This document shows positions 58,411 to 64,000 of a stretch of DNA of 64,000 bases, piece after piece. How positions within the stretch are numbered: position 1 is the first letter of the stretch; every line of letters begins with the position of its first letter. The stretch is from Zancudomyces culisetae. Its lineage: Eukaryota; Kickxellomycota; Harpellomycetes; Harpellales; Legeriomycetaceae. The DNA lies in contig LSSK01000327.1 in the NCBI GenBank assembly GCA_001969505.1, positions 1-64,000 of the forward strand, read 5' to 3'. The notes below the pieces were generated by a model that did not search any database, was not told the DNA's origin, and saw only the letters and a list, made by a program, of their open reading frames with translations. The position numbers and the translations under genes were made by a program.

Positions 58411-61400
58411 ATGCCGACCAAAAAGCCAAGCGAGAAAAGTAAAGAAAAGAATTCATCAACAAAAAACTCATACTCAAGCTTAGAGCATCAGATAGACATT
58501 CAGCCCAGCAATAAAAGTAAGTCTCAACAAAGCTTTAGTCATTCGAACTCCTTCAGCAAAAGGTATCCTGGAGACAAGAAGGATGTCAACATTGTTTCCA
58601 AGAAAAGCTCGGCTACTCCCCTTTTATCTCTAGATTCGGGATATGATGCTCTGGTTGAGCGCGAAGCTAAGTACAACCTTACTAAAAAGCAGTCCAATCT
58701 ATCAAGAAGGCTTAGCACAGAAAATGAAGCTTTGGGGGTTGCTGCAAATGGTAAAAAAGTAGGAGAGAAAATTGTAGGAGGGGGGTCGAGTTGGGCTGGC
58801 CAAATCAAGGAAACCGAGGAGGGTTATACGGACGACATATTTTTCGAAGATAAGAGTATTCCACAAGAGGATCATACTCAGGTTACTGGTGAGTGGAGAG
58901 GTGGAGATGGGTTCTTTAAACCAGATAACCCGTGGGTGTCAGAAGAAAGTATGGACGGATACAAAAGGGAATCACTCGATGTGGTCAAAAGGACAGACGA
59001 TTTTAAGGAAGATGTTGACTTTGATACAATGGATAAAATATACACCAAAGACAGTAGTGATCGGCCTGGAGATGTGTACAATGATTATGATGTCGATGGT
59101 GAACAGTTTATGCCAAATGGAAATCCATATGAGCAAACGATACATTTGAGTCAGGAAGATATTTACATTAGGGTTGTGGGTGTGAGAGAGTATAAGCCTG
59201 GCCAGATTATATACAAGGTATTATGTGTGCTGACACTTGGCATAGTGTATATACTCGGGAGATGGTTCCCAAAGAAAAAGGTGCGATATACAATGGAGGA
59301 ATGTTCTTTGGATGAGGCTACACAACTTTCCATTACAGAAAGCGATGGGGGGACGACTCTGGAAGATGTTGAGGCAAGATTTTATGGTGGGAAACTAGAA
59401 GAACTGTTTGGTGATTTGGCGAGCAGAGGACCATTTAAAGAAAAGAAAGACACTGTGGTTTCGCGGATTTTGTTGTTTACGTATAGACATCATAGGTTTA
59501 TTTATCATCCGTTGCTTCACAAATATTTGCATATTGCATTGTATAAATCTCGGAAATGGATAAGTAAGCCGCTTAGCATTCGCAGGGGACTTACTGTTAA
59601 TGAAAAGAATTTACGTGAGGCGGTTTTTGGAAGTAATAACATTGATGTTAAGAGAAAATCGACACTTACAATTCTGGTTGATGAGGTTTTGCATCCGTTT
59701 TATATATTCCAGGTTGCTAGTGTCATGTTATGGATGTTTGATAACTATTATTACTATGCAGGATGTATAGTAATAATCTCAGTAGCAACCATAATAACAA
59801 CTTTAATTGAAACGAAGAAAAATGCCGAAAAAATAATAGAAATGTCAAGATTTTCGTGTACTATCCAGGTTTATAGAGACAAGGTCTGGCGCGATATAGA
59901 TTCATCCGAGTTATTACCTGGCGATGTATTTAGTTTATCAACAGAGGATCTCAAAATAATTCCATGTGATGCGTTGTTGCTTGAAGGAAGCTGTATTGCC
60001 AACGAGAGTATTTTGACGGGTGAGTCGATACCTGTTTCAAAGACACCCGTTGGGCCTGAAGTTTTCGAAAAATTGGATTTGGAACTATCGACATTTTCAA
60101 CTGAGATCTCGAAACATTTCTTGTTTTGCGGAACACACATAGTAAGGGTAAAGAAAACAGGGTTTGGGTTTGGAGGTAGAGAATGGTTGAAGGAGGATAC
60201 AAGGGTAGTGGAAAGGGCGTTGGGACCATCCAGGGCAACAGCACTGGTAGTTAGAACAGGATTCAACACGACGAAAGGAGCACTTGTTCGTTCGATTCTG
60301 TTTCCGAGAAAAAATAAATTTAAACTATATGAAGATTCATTCAAGTTTATATTTGTACTGGCGATTGTAGCGCTGATAGGGTTTGGACTCAGTCTGTTTA
60401 ATTTTATCCGACTGGGGTTAAGCATCAAAGTGATTATAACCAAGGCTTTGGACTTGATAACAATTGTTGTTCCTCCTGCTTTACCAGCCACAATGTCGAT
60501 CGGTACAAGTATTTCACTTAGAAGGCTCAAGAAAAAAATGATATATTGTATCTCACCACCCCGAATCAATGTATGTGGGAGATTAGATATCATAGCGTTT
60601 GACAAGACAGGAACACTCACCGAGGAAGGGTTGGATGTGTTGGGGGTTCAAGTTTCTTTAAGTAAAGATTGTAGTTTGGATCAAAACACTGATGAACCCG
60701 GAGTTAGCGACGCACGATTGAAACCGCTAGTCCAGGAAGTGGGGAACCTGAATTACACAAAAGGGATGGCTGGTGAGGAAATGGTGGTAGATGAGCGGAT
60801 GCTGTTAAATAGCGAACTCAAGCTGATATATGGGCTGGCCACCTGCCATTCAATAAAAATAGTCAGAGGTAATATGATAGGTGATCCATTGGATATAAAA
60901 ATGTTCTGCAGCACAGGCTGGTCGCTGGAAGAGTTAGATGATGATGAACAATCGGGAGACGAGATATCAGTAGTACCAAGCGATGGAGGGGGCAACAAAG
61001 GGTTTGGCCTTGCGTCTGGCCCGCTTCCAACTATCGTGCGACCTCCCCCAGATCACCAATTCAACAGTGCGACAAAGTTGGGCATACAAAAGGGGCGATC
61101 TATTAGCGAATATTCTGATGAAGTGAGTCCCTTTGAGTTCGGAATAGTAAAAACATTTGATTTTTCAGCATCGCTACGGAGAATGAGTGTAATTGTAAGA
61201 AGATTGGACAAAAAAATGCATTATGGGTATGTGAAAGGTGCACCGGAAATGATACGTGAATTGTGCGTCAAGGGTACAGTTCCACACGACTACGACAAGG
61301 TGTTAGCCGAGTATGCACATTCTGGGTACAGAGTACTTGCACTGGCGGGTAAAATTATAAACTTGCCATGGGCCAAGGTAATGAAACAGTCGCGAGAAGA

Positions 61401-63594
61401 TGTGGAAAGCGAGTTGGTGTTTTTAGGGTTTATTATTTTTGAAAATCGTATTAAACCAGCAAGTCACCAAGTCTTGACTGAATTGCGACAGGCAAACATC
61501 AAGACTTTAATGTGTACAGGGGACAACCTGCTGACAGCAATCAGTGTAGCTAAGCAGTGTGAAATGATACAACACAATGTCGGAGTTTACGTTCCGGAGC
61601 TCATTACCATACGTACTGACGGACCCCAAAAAACCGAAAATATGGCAATGGTGATTTGGTATGATGTAGACGATGAATCTAGCTTTTTAGATCCATATAC
61701 TTATGAGCCCAGACGTATTGATCAGCGGTACATCTGCTGGGGTGCCACCCGCAAGGCAACTAGCAATGAGCAATTCTCCAATAGTGAGGCTAGTCTAATA
61801 CACGCGAACCAGTGGCAATCCATCGGAGATTTGATTGGGACGCTGCTTAACAAATCAGATTTGCAACAGAATTTGGTGTGTGCAAAAGATTACGTGTTGG
61901 CAGTTACCGGAGACATATTTCGGTATATTCTGGATGGCAGTGACAAAGTAACCATCAATCGCATGCTAATGATGGCTATTGTGTATGCCAGAATGTCTCC
62001 TGACGAAAAGGGCGAGCTTATGGAGCGCCTACAGGATTTGGGATACTGCCCCGGATTCTGTGGGGATGGTGCAAACGATTGCAGCGCCTTGCGTGCAGCC
62101 GATGTGGGTTTGTCATTATCTGATGCCGAGGCTAGTGTGGCGGCACCATTTACGTCGCGATGCCAAGACATCAGCTGTATATTGGACGTGATAAAAGAAG
62201 GTAGAGCAGCTCTTGTGACTAGTTTCAGTTGCTTCAAGTTCATGGCACTATACAGTATGATCCAGTTCACTTCGATTTCCATGTTGTATATATACGGAGG
62301 AAGTCTGGGTGATCTTCAGTTTTTGTTTATCGATCTGTTCATAATCGTTCCGCTTGCAATTGCTATGGCTGGCACACTTCCATTCTCTCGAATTGCCATC
62401 AAACCACCCACCGCAAGTCTTGTGGGCAAACAGGTTTTGACCTCTTTGTTTGGTCAAGTCATTTTGGTTATTATATTCCAGCTTATCGGATACAACCTGG
62501 TCAAACGCCAACCGTTCTACACACCACCAGACATGTATAACCCTGACAGAGGAAAGGGGGAGCATATTCTGGTTGAATCGTTTGAAAACACAACCTTATT
62601 TATGATTTCACTGTTCCAGTACATCTATATCGGTTGGGTATTCACCATCGGCCCACCATACCGTCAACCTGTCTATACCAACAAGCCATTTATCATCAGC
62701 TTTTTCCTACTAGTGGCTATCGCGTGTGTTGTTGTTTGGTACCCTGCAAAGTTTTTGACCAATACGTTTGAACTGTCACTAATATCCGACACTTTCAGGG
62801 GGTATATTCTAGTTATTTCTGCTATCGGATTTACGCTTGCTTATTTGGGTGAAGCCTTTATATTCCCTTCAATTGCCCCATACTTCATCAAACTTGTCCG
62901 TATACTTGTCAATGGATTCAAGATCTACATTCTTCAAAGAAAACCTCACTTTGATGATTTTCCCGAATCAAACGAAATGGCCATATTGAAACCTCCCCGT
63001 CTTGCCAGCACTTTATACACTTCGCCCCAAAAAGATCAAAATGATTCTTTTTCATCCTCTAGTAACATACAGCCATCACACTCACAGACCGTATATCATG
63101 TTCACTCTCAAGAAACTGGTACTCCTATCGCTGGCCAACTGGCTACAGATTACTCAACCCGTGGCTACAATCTAGATACCAACAGAAATTTAGAAGATGC
63201 TAGAAATATCCATGACAGCAAACTGACTTTTGACACATCACGAGCTGGAATGCACAGTACATACCTAGCTGAGTCTGGTGCTGGTGTTCATAATTCATCA
63301 AGTGTATTAGAATCTAGAGACAACTACAACGATCCTGAACTTGGACATGGTCATGATTACAGCTATGCATATGGTTATAGTTCTGGCCATAGAAATTACA
63401 ACCAAAACTACGGCTATTCTCCCTTGAACCCAACCTCTGATTATCAAAATGGCAGGAGTATGGAAATCTCTCGTGCCCATTATGCTTCTAGCATTGCCGG
63501 TGCTAAAGATAGATTGCTCGCACTGGGTATTAAGTCTACTCGTAGACCATACAAGAAACTAATGAAGGAATTTGGAATTCCTTCTACAGTTTAA
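58411..63594 (+). CDS. P5-type (P5B, Ypk9/ATP13A2-like) ATPase
   Basis: Membrane ATPase whose studied relatives export polyamines from late endosomes or vacuoles. An intronless frame of 1727 aa. The catalytic set is complete: TGES (536-539), DKTGTLTEEG with phosphorylated D731, GDGANDCSALRAADVGLSLSD (starting at 1218) and MCTGDNLLTA. The M4 sequence PPALPATMSIG is typical of P5B. The conserved P5B N-terminal block (VVGVREYKPGQIIYKVLCVL) precedes the core. Yeast Ypk9 has 1472 aa; the extra length here lies in a polar N-terminus of about 240 residues and a disordered C-terminal tail of about 200 rich in Tyr, Ser and Asn. P5B rather than P5A (Spf1) follows from PPALP and the N-terminal domain. 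The substrate is inferred from relatives. Confidence 0.94.
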   Translation: MPTKKPSEKSKEKNSSTKNSYSSLEHQIDIQPSNKSKSQQSFSHSNSFSKRYPGDKKDVNIVSKKSSATPLLSLDSGYDALVEREAKYNLTKKQSNLSRRLSTENEALGVAANGKKVGEKIVGGGSSWAGQIKETEEGYTDDIFFEDKSIPQEDHTQVTGEWRGGDGFFKPDNPWVSEESMDGYKRESLDVVKRTDDFKEDVDFDTMDKIYTKDSSDRPGDVYNDYDVDGEQFMPNGNPYEQTIHLSQEDIYIRVVGVREYKPGQIIYKVLCVLTLGIVYILGRWFPKKKVRYTMEECSLDEATQLSITESDGGTTLEDVEARFYGGKLEELFGDLASRGPFKEKKDTVVSRILLFTYRHHRFIYHPLLHKYLHIALYKSRKWISKPLSIRRGLTVNEKNLREAVFGSNNIDVKRKSTLTILVDEVLHPFYIFQVASVMLWMFDNYYYYAGCIVIISVATIITTLIETKKNAEKIIEMSRFSCTIQVYRDKVWRDIDSSELLPGDVFSLSTEDLKIIPCDALLLEGSCIANESILTGESIPVSKTPVGPEVFEKLDLELSTFSTEISKHFLFCGTHIVRVKKTGFGFGGREWLKEDTRVVERALGPSRATALVVRTGFNTTKGALVRSILFPRKNKFKLYEDSFKFIFVLAIVALIGFGLSLFNFIRLGLSIKVIITKALDLITIVVPPALPATMSIGTSISLRRLKKKMIYCISPPRINVCGRLDIIAFDKTGTLTEEGLDVLGVQVSLSKDCSLDQNTDEPGVSDARLKPLVQEVGNLNYTKGMAGEEMVVDERMLLNSELKLIYGLATCHSIKIVRGNMIGDPLDIKMFCSTGWSLEELDDDEQSGDEISVVPSDGGGNKGFGLASGPLPTIVRPPPDHQFNSATKLGIQKGRSISEYSDEVSPFEFGIVKTFDFSASLRRMSVIVRRLDKKMHYGYVKGAPEMIRELCVKGTVPHDYDKVLAEYAHSGYRVLALAGKIINLPWAKVMKQSREDVESELVFLGFIIFENRIKPASHQVLTELRQANIKTLMCTGDNLLTAISVAKQCEMIQHNVGVYVPELITIRTDGPQKTENMAMVIWYDVDDESSFLDPYTYEPRRIDQRYICWGATRKATSNEQFSNSEASLIHANQWQSIGDLIGTLLNKSDLQQNLVCAKDYVLAVTGDIFRYILDGSDKVTINRMLMMAIVYARMSPDEKGELMERLQDLGYCPGFCGDGANDCSALRAADVGLSLSDAEASVAAPFTSRCQDISCILDVIKEGRAALVTSFSCFKFMALYSMIQFTSISMLYIYGGSLGDLQFLFIDLFIIVPLAIAMAGTLPFSRIAIKPPTASLVGKQVLTSLFGQVILVIIFQLIGYNLVKRQPFYTPPDMYNPDRGKGEHILVESFENTTLFMISLFQYIYIGWVFTIGPPYRQPVYTNKPFIISFFLLVAIACVVVWYPAKFLTNTFELSLISDTFRGYILVISAIGFTLAYLGEAFIFPSIAPYFIKLVRILVNGFKIYILQRKPHFDDFPESNEMAILKPPRLASTLYTSPQKDQNDSFSSSSNIQPSHSQTVYHVHSQETGTPIAGQLATDYSTRGYNLDTNRNLEDARNIHDSKLTFDTSRAGMHSTYLAESGAGVHNSSSVLESRDNYNDPELGHGHDYSYAYGYSSGHRNYNQNYGYSPLNPTSDYQNGRSMEISRAHYASSIAGAKDRLLALGIKSTRRPYKKLMKEFGIPSTV

Positions 63595-63807
63595 ACTTTC
63601 TCTCTCTGTCTAAATAATGCTTATATTTTTGTGATATTTCTACTTGTTTATTCGAAAAAGACTTGATTCGACTCTGAGATCACTATCTCGTTCACTTATC
63701 AGCCATTAGCAATATTCTTAAAAGCCCAATCATTTATTACACCATTTGCAACATTAAATATCTATGATTCTTTTCCCCCGCCTCCCCTTCTCTTTTCTTC
63801 ATTTATT

Positions 63808-64000
63808 CTATTGCTTGGTCTGTAAAAAAAAAAGACGGTGTTGAATAGCTATTCCAGTATTACTAGACGTGATTCTTCCTACCTGTGCACCACTATTAGT
63901 CTTCCCTCCTTCGTCCTTTACAAGAAAAGAATACCAATAATAATCCTTAATATTAAGGTCTGGATCCTTGAACCCGATCAAATGTGTAAACACAGTAGAG
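63808..64000 (-). CDS. 3' end of an unidentified gene, cut by the window edge
   Basis: The exon from the right edge to 63883 encodes GFKDPDLNIKDYYWYSFLVK followed by DEGGKTNSGAQ. A GTAGGA donor follows. A final 12-nt exon (63819-63808), after a T-rich acceptor ending ACAG, adds TKQ and a stop. The phases fit. I recognise no family from this short piece. It is convergent with the P5 ATPase, 213 bp away. Confidence 0.5.
   Translation of the reverse strand, partial: STVFTHLIGFKDPDLNIKDYYWYSFLVKDEGGKTNSGAQVGRITSSNTGIAIQHRLFFLQTKQ

Noticed and set aside
59871-60620. 249-codon minus frame inside the P5 ATPase gene
   Set aside because: Entirely contained in the catalytic core coding region on plus, which is strongly conserved.

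Overview
This 64 kb window comes from the nuclear genome of an AT-rich fungus. Its genes are split by short GT...AG introns, mostly with GTAAG-type donors and T-rich AG acceptors. The gene set is fungal: a lanosterol 14-alpha-demethylase (ERG11/CYP51), a His-rich-loop CDF zinc transporter of the ZRC1 type, two bestrophin-like UPF0187 proteins, the mitoribosomal protein MRPL31, and housekeeping genes (RPL26, RIO1, VPS4, eIF3f, UPF2, TCD1). The base composition, 1-3 kb gene-free gaps and many tiny exons would fit an early-diverging (zygomycete-grade) lineage. That is only a guess, and I cannot name the species.

Layout. 0-8 kb, all on minus: an eight-exon DHHC palmitoyltransferase, ribosomal protein RPL26 with a long first intron, and a PAK/STE20-like kinase with a CRIB motif and degenerate catalytic motifs. 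9.6-24.6 kb, all on plus: an ABC-class ATPase (DUF2791/PF09818 type), bestrophin-like paralogue 1, the seven-exon zinc transporter, a large disordered protein with an N-terminal zinc-knuckle-like motif, and RIO1. 25.6-28.8 kb: two PQ-loop membrane proteins facing each other tail to tail, with matching intron positions. 30.5-42.9 kb: VPS4 (-), ERG11 (+), TCD1 (-) divergent from eIF3f (+), then bestrophin-like paralogue 2 (-). 44.5-54.2 kb: a small membrane protein (-), a tail-anchored PEX26-like candidate (+), and UPF2 (-); the coding 3' ends of these last two overlap by 23 nt. 54.3-64 kb: a doubtful small gene, MRPL31 (-), a P5-type ATPase of the Ypk9/ATP13A2 class (+), and the 3' end of an unidentified gene (-).

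The genes do not form an operon or a recognisable cluster. Several would act at the vacuole/endosome or another membrane (zinc transporter, PQ-loop pair, VPS4, P5 ATPase), but this is probably chance. I found no transposon, CRISPR array, rRNA or convincing tRNA. I rebuilt exon structures by hand from splice sites, reading frame and protein motifs. For nearly every multi-exon gene the exon lengths sum to an intact reading frame, which is the main support for them. I did not find a clearly new biological system. The most unusual items are the 12-nt exon carrying the DHHC active site, the degenerate PAK-like kinase, the PQ-loop inverted pair and the overlapping convergent genes.
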